Assembly (NCBI GenBank): GCA_021789735.1
Contig: JAJYJB010000057.1
Location: 1 to 16,133 of the forward strand
From: Nitrospirota bacterium
GTDB taxonomy: Bacteria; Nitrospirota; Thermodesulfovibrionia; Thermodesulfovibrionales; JdFR-88
Direction of reading: 5' to 3'
DNA: 16,133 bases
Part shown: in pieces, positions 1 to 6,553 of the stretch
Layout: each line of letters opens with the position of its first letter
Position numbering within the stretch: the stretch's first letter is position 1
Notes under the pieces: generated by a model
The model's database searches: none
Seen by the model: only the letters and a program-made list of their open reading frames with translations
Told to the model about the DNA's origin: nothing
Made by a program: the position numbers and the translations under genes

Positions 1-1
1 G

Positions 2-325
2 CGCTTTGTGGGCCGCGCAGAGTTGCAGGAGATAAGGAAAAAGGCCATAACCACTTCCTGGGACAGGCAGCACCAGAAAGAGGAGCGTCTGGACGGCCTG
101 AAGGCGGATGTGCTGCTTGGCCGGGCCGCTGTGCGCGGCTGGGAGGGATTCACGATGGAGGGCGCGGATTACCCTTATTCTCCGGAGAACTGCGACGGGC
201 TGATGCGCGGGTGGGGCGAGTTCGCCAGGTTCGTAAACAACATCTGCGTGGACCTGCAGGCCCTGCAGGATGAAGAGGCGAAGCAACGCGCAAAAAACTC
301 CTCAGGCACATCCGGTACCGAGTAG
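2..325 (+). CDS. phage tail assembly chaperone (lambda gpG-like), 5' end cut by window
   Basis: The reading frame is open from the first bases of the window, so the gene almost certainly begins upstream; a GTG at 8 is the first visible start codon but has no room for a ribosome binding site. The visible 107 residues are hydrophilic, rich in Lys, Glu and Asp, with no membrane segment. Two things identify it. It sits directly before the tape-measure position. It also carries a canonical -1 slippery heptamer (A AAA AAC) near its 3' end that fuses it to the next frame, as in lambda G/GT. Chaperones of this class coat the tape measure protein and recruit tail tube subunits during tail assembly in the cytoplasm. 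The unshifted product ends at the TAG at 323-325. The role rests on gene order plus the frameshift; the sequence itself is not one I can match with certainty. Confidence 0.75.
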   Translation, partial: RFVGRAELQEIRKKAITTSWDRQHQKEERLDGLKADVLLGRAAVRGWEGFTMEGADYPYSPENCDGLMRGWGEFARFVNNICVDLQALQDEEAKQRAKNSSGTSGTE

Positions 326-340
326 AAAAGCCGGGTGTGC
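292..340 (+). promoter_or_regulatory. programmed -1 ribosomal frameshift signal
   Basis: Positions 292-298 read A AAA AAC, with AAA and AAC in the zero frame, which is the classic X XXY YYZ heptamer. A 7-nt spacer (299-305) follows. Then comes a stem in which 306-315 pairs with 331-340: ten base pairs including one U-G wobble, around a 15-nt loop. The zero-frame stop (TAG, 323-325) lies in the loop. Spacer and stem lengths are in the normal range for frameshift stimulators. Confidence 0.85.
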
Positions 341-582
341 GCTGTGAGAACTGCAAGGACATCGAGGAAGTGGACGGCGTTAAACCGGACTGCAAGACGG
401 ACAAGGGTTGCCCTGTCCCTCCTCTTTCGGCGGATGAGCTGCGGGTCATTGAGATGCGGGGGCTGCTTATCAGCCTTCGGGAGCTGGTGGACGTGGGGAC
501 GGTGCTAAGAATGCACGGCGCGACGCTTGAGGACCTGAAAATCCTGGCGGCGATCGAGGAAGGGCTGAAAAAGAAGAAATGA
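298..582 (+). CDS. frameshift-encoded C-terminal extension of the tail chaperone (GT-type fusion)
   Basis: This frame is open in -1 phase from the slippery site, with no stop between 292 and the TGA at 580-582. Its only start codon near the front is a GTG at 337 without a Shine-Dalgarno sequence, so it is best read as the T-like extension of a G-T fusion (193 residues visible). The extension adds about 94 residues. Its N-terminal part has four cysteines spaced C-x2-C-x12-C-x5-C (RCENC, DC, GC), which could bind zinc. The rest is mostly helical, with a Lys-rich end. In lambda, the T part binds the tape measure protein while G binds the tube protein. The tape-measure-position gene starts 16 bp downstream. 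A naive gene caller would report 337-582 as a separate hypothetical protein. Confidence 0.8.
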   Translation, partial: LLRHIRYRVEKPGVRCENCKDIEEVDGVKPDCKTDKGCPVPPLSADELRVIEMRGLLISLRELVDVGTVLRMHGATLEDLKILAAIEEGLKKKK

Positions 583-598
583 TCGGGGGAAGAAGAAC

Positions 599-1336
599 GT
601 GGCGGAAATAAGGATCAAACGGAGGGCGAATGCGATGGGCGTGTTCGGCCTCGGCTTGGCTTCGCAGGACATGGCGGGCCCATCTTTTTTCTCAATTGAT
701 GAGCCGCAAAAAAAAACGTGCGCTGACTCTGCAGCGTTTGCGGAAATTAATGACTTGGCCGCCTTCCTCAATAACGCCGTTTCTTCATTGGCTGGCCACT
801 TTTCATCCATTGATCGGAATTTTGATGACCTGGCAGGACCGGCAGATGATCTGGACACGAACGACCTGCTTGGCGGCAGCGGTCGAGGCTTTTTTATAAA
901 AGGAAGTGCCGCACAGGAGGTGGAAGGGCAGGGCGATAAACCAGGCAGGTCAGCTATGACGGATCTGTGCGCTATAGCCCTGTCCGGTCTTGCGGATGCG
1001 CTGAGTCCGGTTGCCAGGGATGAATTTGACCGGTTTCTATCCGCGGCGCAAACACAAGACAAAGCGCCGGTGGATGCCGGGGACATGGATGCGGACAAGG
1101 GAAAAAGGTCCGGGGCCGGCAACAACGCCGGTGGCGGCGCGCCAGGCATTACGGTGAATATAAGCGGAATCACCATCCAAAGCATGAACGGCGCTGATAC
1201 GGAAAACTATAACTCCGGGGACAATAACTCCGGAGACCTTGCAAGACAGATAGAGGACGCAATCGCGCAGAGCATTCAAAGGAACGCGAGCCCGATAAAT
1301 ACCGCGTTAAAGGAAGCGGGGTTTCAGACCAAATGA
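599..1336 (+). CDS. short protein in the tape-measure position (tail length tape measure-like)
   Basis: GTG start at 599, preceded by a purine-rich GGGGGAAGAAG tract; the gene follows the chaperone fusion by 16 bp. The product has 245 residues, soluble, with no membrane segment. The N-terminal half is Asp/Ala-rich and moderately helical. A Gly/Asn/Asp-rich linker runs from about 160 to 182. The C-terminal part (184-240) has an alternating hydrophobic stretch (ITVNISGITIQS) followed by an amphipathic helix, which resembles the C-terminal tail of some tape measure proteins. Gene order calls for a tape measure here, yet typical ones have 600-1500 residues. It may be a natural miniature, a deletion derivative of a decaying prophage, or an unrelated gene. 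A run of nine A (708-716) inside the gene is a possible slippage or sequencing-error site. Confidence 0.5.
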   Translation: MAEIRIKRRANAMGVFGLGLASQDMAGPSFFSIDEPQKKTCADSAAFAEINDLAAFLNNAVSSLAGHFSSIDRNFDDLAGPADDLDTNDLLGGSGRGFFIKGSAAQEVEGQGDKPGRSAMTDLCAIALSGLADALSPVARDEFDRFLSAAQTQDKAPVDAGDMDADKGKRSGAGNNAGGGAPGITVNISGITIQSMNGADTENYNSGDNNSGDLARQIEDAIAQSIQRNASPINTALKEAGFQTK

Positions 1337-1398
1337 ACAGCGAGCGAACACAGTATCAGGAAAATCACTGCATTCGATGCCCGGAGGGCATACAATGA
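1333..1398 (+). CDS. 21-residue mini-ORF coupled to both neighbours (IRCxxGI motif)
   Basis: An ATG at 1333 overlaps the stop of the upstream gene (ATGA), and its own TGA at 1396-1398 overlaps the ATG of the next gene, so translation could pass through all three genes by re-initiation. The peptide ends HCIRCPEGIQ. The Shine-Dalgarno of the downstream gene (GGAGGG, 1383-1388) lies inside it. A second mini-ORF at 2188 shares the IRCxxGI ending. It has no good binding site of its own, so it may be a coupling device rather than a functional peptide. Confidence 0.4.
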   Translation: MNSERTQYQENHCIRCPEGIQ

Positions 1399-2129
1399 TG
1401 CAGTCCTGCTATCAAAATATTTTGGAGAGCTCCGCTGTTTCGCTTTCGGCCGGGAGCCAAGACCTCTCCTGTCCGCTCTACAGGCTTTACGACCGGGACA
1501 TAGGGCGCATGTTTGCGGCCGCAAGCGCAGGGACGCTCCATGTAGACATCGAGCAGAGCGGTACGCCGCAGCCGGTGGACAGGCTGCTGATACCTGGCGG
1601 CCATAATCTGCAGGGAATGAGCTGCGCGATTTACTTCTCCGACGACGGCACCGCATGGACCCAGGTTGCCATCTGGACACAGCCAGACGGCAACCTGATA
1701 AACCAGAGTTTCACTTCTGCCACTCACGCCCGGTGGAGGTTCTCCATAGCAAGCCCGGTCATCGTCCCCCGGCTGGCGGAACTTTTCCTGACTTCAACGT
1801 ATAAGTGGGAAAAGCTTCCGGCACGCCCCGGCGGGCCCTTTGATGACGTCTTCAACGTGAAAACGGACGTTACATCAAGCGGGCTGGACCGCTTTCTTAT
1901 CTTCGGCAACTCCAAGCGGCAGCGTATATACAAGGTGGTGAACGCAGCTGCCGCGCAGCAGGCAAACATTACGGCGCTGAACGATGCATGGGCCGGGGCA
2001 AAACCCTTCTGGCTTTATGACCACGAGGGCAACTGGATATTTGGAAAACTCGTAAAGCCCATCGGCCTCAAGGAAACGGGCGCGGGGAAGTCCGAGTTCG
2101 ATTTCAATTTTTTAGAGGTGCTGGGGTAA
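1395..2129 (+). CDS. phage tail protein, probable distal tail (Dit)-like
   Basis: The product has 244 residues. The start at 1395 is chosen over the in-frame ATG at 1377 because GGAGGG at 1383-1388 sits 6 nt before it and it overlaps the mini-ORF stop. The protein is rich in beta-type alternation and aromatic residues, has no signal peptide, and ends in an acidic/aromatic FDFNFLEV stretch. It lies right after the tape-measure position, where siphophages encode the distal tail protein that joins the tube to the tip complex. The N-terminal part (KLYDRDIG-type and LLIPGGHNL segments) looks like a beta-sandwich ligand-binding fold often seen in tail tips. The Dit assignment is from position and general character, not from a diagnostic motif. 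Confidence 0.5.
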   Translation: MMQSCYQNILESSAVSLSAGSQDLSCPLYRLYDRDIGRMFAAASAGTLHVDIEQSGTPQPVDRLLIPGGHNLQGMSCAIYFSDDGTAWTQVAIWTQPDGNLINQSFTSATHARWRFSIASPVIVPRLAELFLTSTYKWEKLPARPGGPFDDVFNVKTDVTSSGLDRFLIFGNSKRQRIYKVVNAAAAQQANITALNDAWAGAKPFWLYDHEGNWIFGKLVKPIGLKETGAGKSEFDFNFLEVLG

Positions 2130-2187
2130 TGGAGCCCGTCCGGATTTTACGCGCGGGCCTTGGACAACACGTGAGAAAAGGCGGGAA

Positions 2188-2256
2188 ATGAGCAGCGGGC
2201 TGAATATGATGGATCAAAAAAACCGCATTCGATGCACTAAGGGCATAAATAGATAA
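2188..2256 (+). CDS. 22-residue mini-ORF (second IRCxxGI copy)
   Basis: An ATG at 2188 opens a 22-codon frame ending KNRIRCTKGINR, with TAA at 2254-2256, in the spacer before the next structural gene. The last part resembles the mini-ORF at 1333 both as peptide (IRCxxGI) and as DNA: 21 of 27 positions agree between 1370-1396 and 2224-2250. Upstream GGCGGG is a weak binding site. Either a conserved tiny peptide or a conserved DNA/RNA element explains the match. Confidence 0.35.
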   Translation: MSSGLNMMDQKNRIRCTKGINR

Positions 2257-2274
2257 AAAAATATGGAGGCGCGC

Positions 2275-2766
2275 ATGGAAGTCAAAAACGGTTTGAGCTT
2301 TACCGGCCTTATTACTGTTGAAAAATTCGCTTGCGGCGGCGACCCTGGGAAGGGACGGCCCTACGAGGTGGTGGAGGGGCACAACATCGGCCTTACAACT
2401 GGCCTGAATGAACTTTGGAACCTTGGCACGGGCCAGGGAGGCACGGCGTTCACGAACACAAACGTCCAGGTCGGCATAGGTGATTCAAACACAGCCCCGG
2501 CCGCCGGGCAGACGGACCTTCAGGCCGCAGCGAACAAGACCTACAAGCCCATGAATGCGGGATATCCAACCGCCCCCTCCGGAGGGCAGGTGCAGTTCCA
2601 GGCGACATTCGGGAGCGCGGACGCGAACTACGCCTGGAACGAGTTCGTCATTAAAAACTCTACATCCGGAATCTGCCTGAACCGCTCCACCAACGGGGGC
2701 GCGGGATTTGGCACCAAGGTGGCGGGCACCACATGGGTAGTGACGGCCACACTGACATTGTCGTAA
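2275..2766 (+). CDS. small phage tail/structural protein
   Basis: The product has 163 residues. The ATG at 2275 is preferred over 2263 because GGAGG (2265-2269) lies 5 nt upstream of it. There is no signal peptide or membrane segment. The middle contains IGVGDS-like sequence (VGIGDSNTAPAAGQTDL), then a pattern of alternating hydrophobics with FGSADANYAWNEFVI, and the C-terminus is a beta strand-rich VVTATLTLS. I recall this layout from hypothetical tail-associated proteins in many siphophages and myophages, placed beside the fibre and hub genes. It is probably a decoration or tip-associated protein. Exact function is unknown. Confidence 0.6.
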   Translation: MEVKNGLSFTGLITVEKFACGGDPGKGRPYEVVEGHNIGLTTGLNELWNLGTGQGGTAFTNTNVQVGIGDSNTAPAAGQTDLQAAANKTYKPMNAGYPTAPSGGQVQFQATFGSADANYAWNEFVIKNSTSGICLNRSTNGGAGFGTKVAGTTWVVTATLTLS

Positions 2767-2771
2767 GGGGT

Positions 2772-2805
2772 ATCGGGCGGCTGGTCCCGGCGAAAGCCGC
2801 CCGAT
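2772..2805 (+). terminator. hairpin after the small structural gene, possible terminator
   Basis: A perfect 11-bp inverted repeat (2772-2782 with 2795-2805) around a 12-nt loop begins 5 bp after the stop codon. No U-tract follows, so it may be an mRNA-stabilising or Rho-linked structure rather than a full intrinsic terminator. Confidence 0.5.
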
Positions 2806-2859
2806 TCTGTCCGTAATACGAATAAAAGCGGGCAGCGGCGTTAATAACAAAGTCACTGG

Positions 2860-2880
2860 ATTCCGGGCGAAGCCCGGAAT
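2860..2880. repeat. REP-like palindrome in front of the collar gene
   Basis: ATTCCGGGC GAA GCCCGGAAT is a perfect 9-bp palindrome with a 3-nt loop, preceded by CACTGG. It matches the general look of dispersed extragenic palindromes of the GGATTCCGG...CCGGAAT type known from many proteobacterial genomes. It ends 16 bp before the collar gene start, just upstream of its ribosome binding site. Confidence 0.6.
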
Positions 2881-2896
2881 GGAAAAAAGGAGAACC

Positions 2897-3661
2897 ATGC
2901 TGGCCAAAAAAGATTTCGCGAAATCCACTCTGGGCGCGGCAATAGCACCCGCGGACACGGCCCTTGCCGTGGCCGCTGGCGACGGGGCAAAATTTCCCTC
3001 AAACGGCAGTTTCATGGCGGTGATATGGGGCGCCTCATACAGCTCGCCCTCTGATGATCCCGGCCGCGAGGTGGTGATGATGTCGCTTTCCTCGGGGGAT
3101 TCATTCAGCGTGACCCGGGCGCAGGAAGGGACGGCCGCCGCTGCGTGGAACGCCGGGGACCATATAGCGCATACCATCACGGCCGGTACATTTTCCGACT
3201 TCGACGTGGTGGGCGAAATAAAGATGTTCGCGGGCGTGACCGCACCGTCCGGATGGCTGGCCTGCGACGGAAGCGCGGTGTCCAGGACGGCGTATTCCGC
3301 GCTGTTTAACGTGATAGGGACGACGTTTGGGGCGGGGGACGGCGCCACGACGTTCAGCCTGCCCGATATGCGCGGCAGGGTGCCCGTGGGTGTGGGCACC
3401 GGCACGGGACTCACAAACCGGGCCCTTGCGGCCATCGGCGGCGAGGAAAATCACGCGCTCTCAAACGCCGAAATGCCGGTGCACAATCACGGTGGCACGG
3501 CTGGAGGCGGGCCGTTCGCGACCCCATATCCCGCGGGGACATGGCCGACAACGGGAGGGGGCGCAGAAGCAGCCAACCCCACCATCCCCAATGATGGCGG
3601 AGGCGCTGCGCATAACAACATGCAGCCTTTTTTGGCAATAAACTTCATCATCAGGTATTGA
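2897..3661 (+). CDS. phage tail collar domain fibre protein
   Basis: The product has 254 residues. The ATG at 2897 follows AAGGAG by 6 nt; the in-frame ATG at 2879 falls inside the palindrome and lacks a site. Residues about 106-160 carry the tail collar (PF07484) signature: GEIKMFAG...PSGWLACDG, then TFGAGDGATTFSLPDMRGRVPVG. This is shared by fibres and microcystin-dependent-type proteins. Residues 194-198 are PVHNH, a His-x-His pair typical of the metal-binding, trimer-forming tip segment. The end (NNMQPFLAINFIIRY) is the standard collar C-terminus. Residues 20-98 form a separate beta module (SVTRAQEGTAAAAW) that resembles a part of the hub protein downstream. The product is expected at the virion tip in host recognition. 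Confidence 0.88.
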   Translation: MLAKKDFAKSTLGAAIAPADTALAVAAGDGAKFPSNGSFMAVIWGASYSSPSDDPGREVVMMSLSSGDSFSVTRAQEGTAAAAWNAGDHIAHTITAGTFSDFDVVGEIKMFAGVTAPSGWLACDGSAVSRTAYSALFNVIGTTFGAGDGATTFSLPDMRGRVPVGVGTGTGLTNRALAAIGGEENHALSNAEMPVHNHGGTAGGGPFATPYPAGTWPTTGGGAEAANPTIPNDGGGAAHNNMQPFLAINFIIRY

Positions 3662-3740
3662 TGAAGACGATCAAAAAATTTTTATTCGTTTTTCAGAGGA
3701 AGCGGGAGCCCAAGGGCAAAAAAAACCGGTTGCGGCACCC

Positions 3741-3760
3741 CCACGCCTTTGAAAGGGTGG
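3741..3760. repeat. imperfect hairpin before the hub gene
   Basis: CCAC-G-CCTTT pairs with AAAGG-GTGG with one bulged G, giving a short stem whose apical pairs are sterically doubtful. It lies just before the GGGAGGG ribosome binding site (3763-3769). It is the third spacer in the tail module with a palindrome next to a start. Confidence 0.3.
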
Positions 3761-3779
3761 CAGGGAGGGTTTAGATAAA

Positions 3780-6521
3780 ATGTATGGATCCTGCATATAT
3801 GCAGACCGTGTTTTTGGGGAGGCCTCGGCACAGATAACCTATCCGGACAAAGCCGGTTTGGGCGATGCCGCTGCGGTAGGCGTATCGGCTCCGGCATCGG
3901 ATGGCATATCCCTCCGGGAGCGCATAAGCGTTGCCAAGCAGGTCCCGGCTGGCCCTGTCTGTACCGGGGATTCCTGCTATGGAGATGCGCGGGAAAACAC
4001 CCGCCGGATATATGACGGCGCGGGCCTTTCGGAATCCATCCTGAACCTTGAAACCATACCCGCCGACAGTGCGGGGCTGTCTGAGCACATGTCCGTGCAG
4101 GTTACAGTGGACCAAAGACGGATCAGTGACTCTCTCCACTCATCGGAGCAGGCCGCCATAGGAGGTGCTTTTCCCCTGGCCGATGGCATGGGCGTATCTG
4201 ATGCCCTCGCGCTTACAGTCATAGGGCAGCCGCTGGCCTCGGTGCGGGATTCCTCGCGCCTGAAACCGGTCTACCTTGTCCAGTTAAGCCTTAAAAACGG
4301 AGGTCCCACCCTTTATCTTTCCGACCGCAGCATAACAGTGGGCGACCGGGTCTATGAGAGCTACCTTAATGACCTGTCAGGGCTGGCGCGGGAGCTAAAA
4401 CGCCAGGACTCCACCGCCAAAAACGTGGACCTGGAACTATCCTTCAGGAATGACAATATAAGCTATGGCGGCGCGGACTACGCGCACCTGATAGAGCTGG
4501 GGCAAAACTATCCGTTTGAGACTGCCGTGTGCGCCATCTACGAGACGGCGTATGACGCCAGCGGGTTTCCGGCGCAGCCTGAACTGGTTTTTAAAGGGGT
4601 GCTCGACTGTCCCCGGGAAATAGACCTGATGGGGTTCAAGTGCAAGGTGTCCACCATGCCGGAGTTCATGGATGCCAGATGGCGGCAGACCCAGCTTGAG
4701 ATAGACAACTTCCCGGCCGCAACTGACGATGTCGGCAAATACATTCCCATCGTTTATGGATCGGACATACTCATTCCGGCGCTGCGGGTAGAGTGGACGA
4801 AGACAACCCTCGTCTATGCGATAACCGCCTTTGACACAAGCGTACCGCTTACCGATACAAGCGGGTTCGCGCCCTCCGGACAGGTGATCATAGACCAGGA
4901 GATAATAGGATACAGCGGCATATCGGACGGGATGCTGACCGGGGTTTCCCGGGGCATTAACAACACGGCTGCCGGGCCCCACCCCGAAAACGCCGACGTC
5001 ATGCCCTACCAGGCCGCCTATGACTGGGTGCTGGCCGCCCATCCGCTTGCGGCGGTGGGGGACGTTTTTGCTGAGATAGGCGGCAAACTGTGGCTGGTTG
5101 AAAGCGGCGTGACGTCCCTTTATGAGGGCGGCTATGCGAAGCTCCGCGTGGGCACCATTATCACGGTAGGGCCGGCCCTGGACAACATCAGCATATCTGA
5201 CACCTCCGGCATCGATGACGGCATAACCCTGAGCGACCCCGCCCATACGCATGACCCTTACCCCGCATCCACTTCGATGGACGATGCCTCGACCAACAAT
5301 TTTCCATCAGGGGCCAGCTGGCAGCAGAGCATCTCTTATCTGACCGTGCCGTGCTTTTTTGATGAGCCGCAGTTCACGCCTACTCACACCGTTTTCGAGA
5401 TAAACATAAACTACAGCATCAGGGGCGGCGTGCCGTTTGACATCATCTACGGAGTGAGCTGCGCGGACCTGGTTGCGCCTGCCGGCAATCCGGGAAGCAT
5501 GACGCTTCAGTTCACCATGGGGCCTGGCATTTATAACTCCTGCTGCGCGGGTTTCACCTGCGGAGGCAATTCCACCGGCAGCGGCTATTTTTATGTGACA
5601 AGCGCAAAACGCACGATGTACTATAACCAGGGGCTTTCCTCATCGCTGAGCGGGGTCACCAAGGTGGGCACGGTGAACAAGACAGGGGAGGTGAGCAAGG
5701 TGGGTTCCCTGGTCTCCACCCTCACGGTCGAGCGCTTCCACGCTGTCGTGAACGGCTACGCGGACGACGCCTTCGGCGCTTATACCGGCACTCCATATGC
5801 CGTTATCGAGAGGCCGGACGCCCTGATCAAACACTTTTTGCAGGTCTCCTCGGGCATTTTCGGCCCGTCAGACATCGACGCCGCGTCTTTTTCCGCCTCG
5901 GCCTCGTTTTACGCCTCAAATGGATACAAGCTGGCCTTCTGCCTCGATAAGCCGATAAAGCCCAGCCAGTGGCTCTCCAGGCTTGCCTGGGAGAGCAGGA
6001 GCACGCTGGATTATAACGCCGGGCAGTGGGAGCTGAACGTGGTCCCGGATTCCGCGCCCGCGCCGGTGAGGACCCTTACCAGGGACGACCTGGCCGGCAA
6101 ATTTTCAGCCTTCGTGTTCGGCAAGACCGACTGGCGCAAGATCGCCAATTATATCGTGGCCTCCTACGACAGGCAGTACACGACGATACCGGGCAAGAGC
6201 CAGTCCGGCTGGCTGGGGACGGCCACGGCGCAGGATGCGGCAAGCCAGGGCGTTTACGGGACATTCAGGAAGGACATCCAGTTTGAGGCTATTCGTCTTT
6301 CCGGCATGGCCCAGAGCGTCCTGGACCATATGCTCCTTGAGGCCAAAAACCCGCTTATGACGGTGCAGTTCGATATCTTCTGGCAAAATTTCGACCTGAA
6401 CGTGGGAGACACGATCGCCATCCAGAACGACACGTTCAACGGGGCGGTCTTTTTCATCGAGCAGATCACCCGCAAGGACGCCTTCCGCGCCATGGTGAGG
6501 GCGGTGGGGTGGTGGGGATAA
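3780..6521 (+). CDS. phage tail tip / baseplate hub protein with N-terminal repeat array
   Basis: The product has 913 residues. The ATG at 3780 has GGGAGGG about 10 nt upstream. Residues 23-155 hold about seven degenerate repeats of 17-21 residues built on a DGxGLSE/D core (starts near 23, 41, 60, 79, 96, 114, 135). From about 160 the protein resembles tail tip/hub proteins: VYLVQLSLKNG...LYLSDRSITVGDRVYE, then strand-rich domains. A GFAPSGQVIIDQEIIGYSG module (about 365) is of the kind also seen in the collar protein. The C-terminus ends with a typical hub strand set (FDLNVGDTIAIQNDTF, then MVRAVGWWG). It is presumably the central tip that carries the tail to the cell surface. There is no peptidase or lysozyme motif. 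It is the last + strand gene of the module; a chromosomal gene converges 32 bp later. Confidence 0.7.
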   Translation: MYGSCIYADRVFGEASAQITYPDKAGLGDAAAVGVSAPASDGISLRERISVAKQVPAGPVCTGDSCYGDARENTRRIYDGAGLSESILNLETIPADSAGLSEHMSVQVTVDQRRISDSLHSSEQAAIGGAFPLADGMGVSDALALTVIGQPLASVRDSSRLKPVYLVQLSLKNGGPTLYLSDRSITVGDRVYESYLNDLSGLARELKRQDSTAKNVDLELSFRNDNISYGGADYAHLIELGQNYPFETAVCAIYETAYDASGFPAQPELVFKGVLDCPREIDLMGFKCKVSTMPEFMDARWRQTQLEIDNFPAATDDVGKYIPIVYGSDILIPALRVEWTKTTLVYAITAFDTSVPLTDTSGFAPSGQVIIDQEIIGYSGISDGMLTGVSRGINNTAAGPHPENADVMPYQAAYDWVLAAHPLAAVGDVFAEIGGKLWLVESGVTSLYEGGYAKLRVGTIITVGPALDNISISDTSGIDDGITLSDPAHTHDPYPASTSMDDASTNNFPSGASWQQSISYLTVPCFFDEPQFTPTHTVFEININYSIRGGVPFDIIYGVSCADLVAPAGNPGSMTLQFTMGPGIYNSCCAGFTCGGNSTGSGYFYVTSAKRTMYYNQGLSSSLSGVTKVGTVNKTGEVSKVGSLVSTLTVERFHAVVNGYADDAFGAYTGTPYAVIERPDALIKHFLQVSSGIFGPSDIDAASFSASASFYASNGYKLAFCLDKPIKPSQWLSRLAWESRSTLDYNAGQWELNVVPDSAPAPVRTLTRDDLAGKFSAFVFGKTDWRKIANYIVASYDRQYTTIPGKSQSGWLGTATAQDAASQGVYGTFRKDIQFEAIRLSGMAQSVLDHMLLEAKNPLMTVQFDIFWQNFDLNVGDTIAIQNDTFNGAVFFIEQITRKDAFRAMVRAVGWWG

Positions 6522-6553
6522 GAAAAAAACAAAAACCGCAGGAGGGAAATTAT

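Noticed and set aside
2485..3435. 316-codon minus-strand frame opposite the small structural and collar genes
   Set aside because: It spans two supported genes and two hairpins; Pro/Ala/Arg-rich composition is typical of shadow frames.
4437..5252. 271-codon minus-strand frame opposite the hub gene
   Set aside because: Shadow of the hub reading frame; no binding site or domain.
1..6521. Gene transfer agent cluster, suggested by the short tape measure
   Set aside because: The collar fibre and the hub type do not follow the known alphaproteobacterial agent order; kept only as an alternative for the short ruler.
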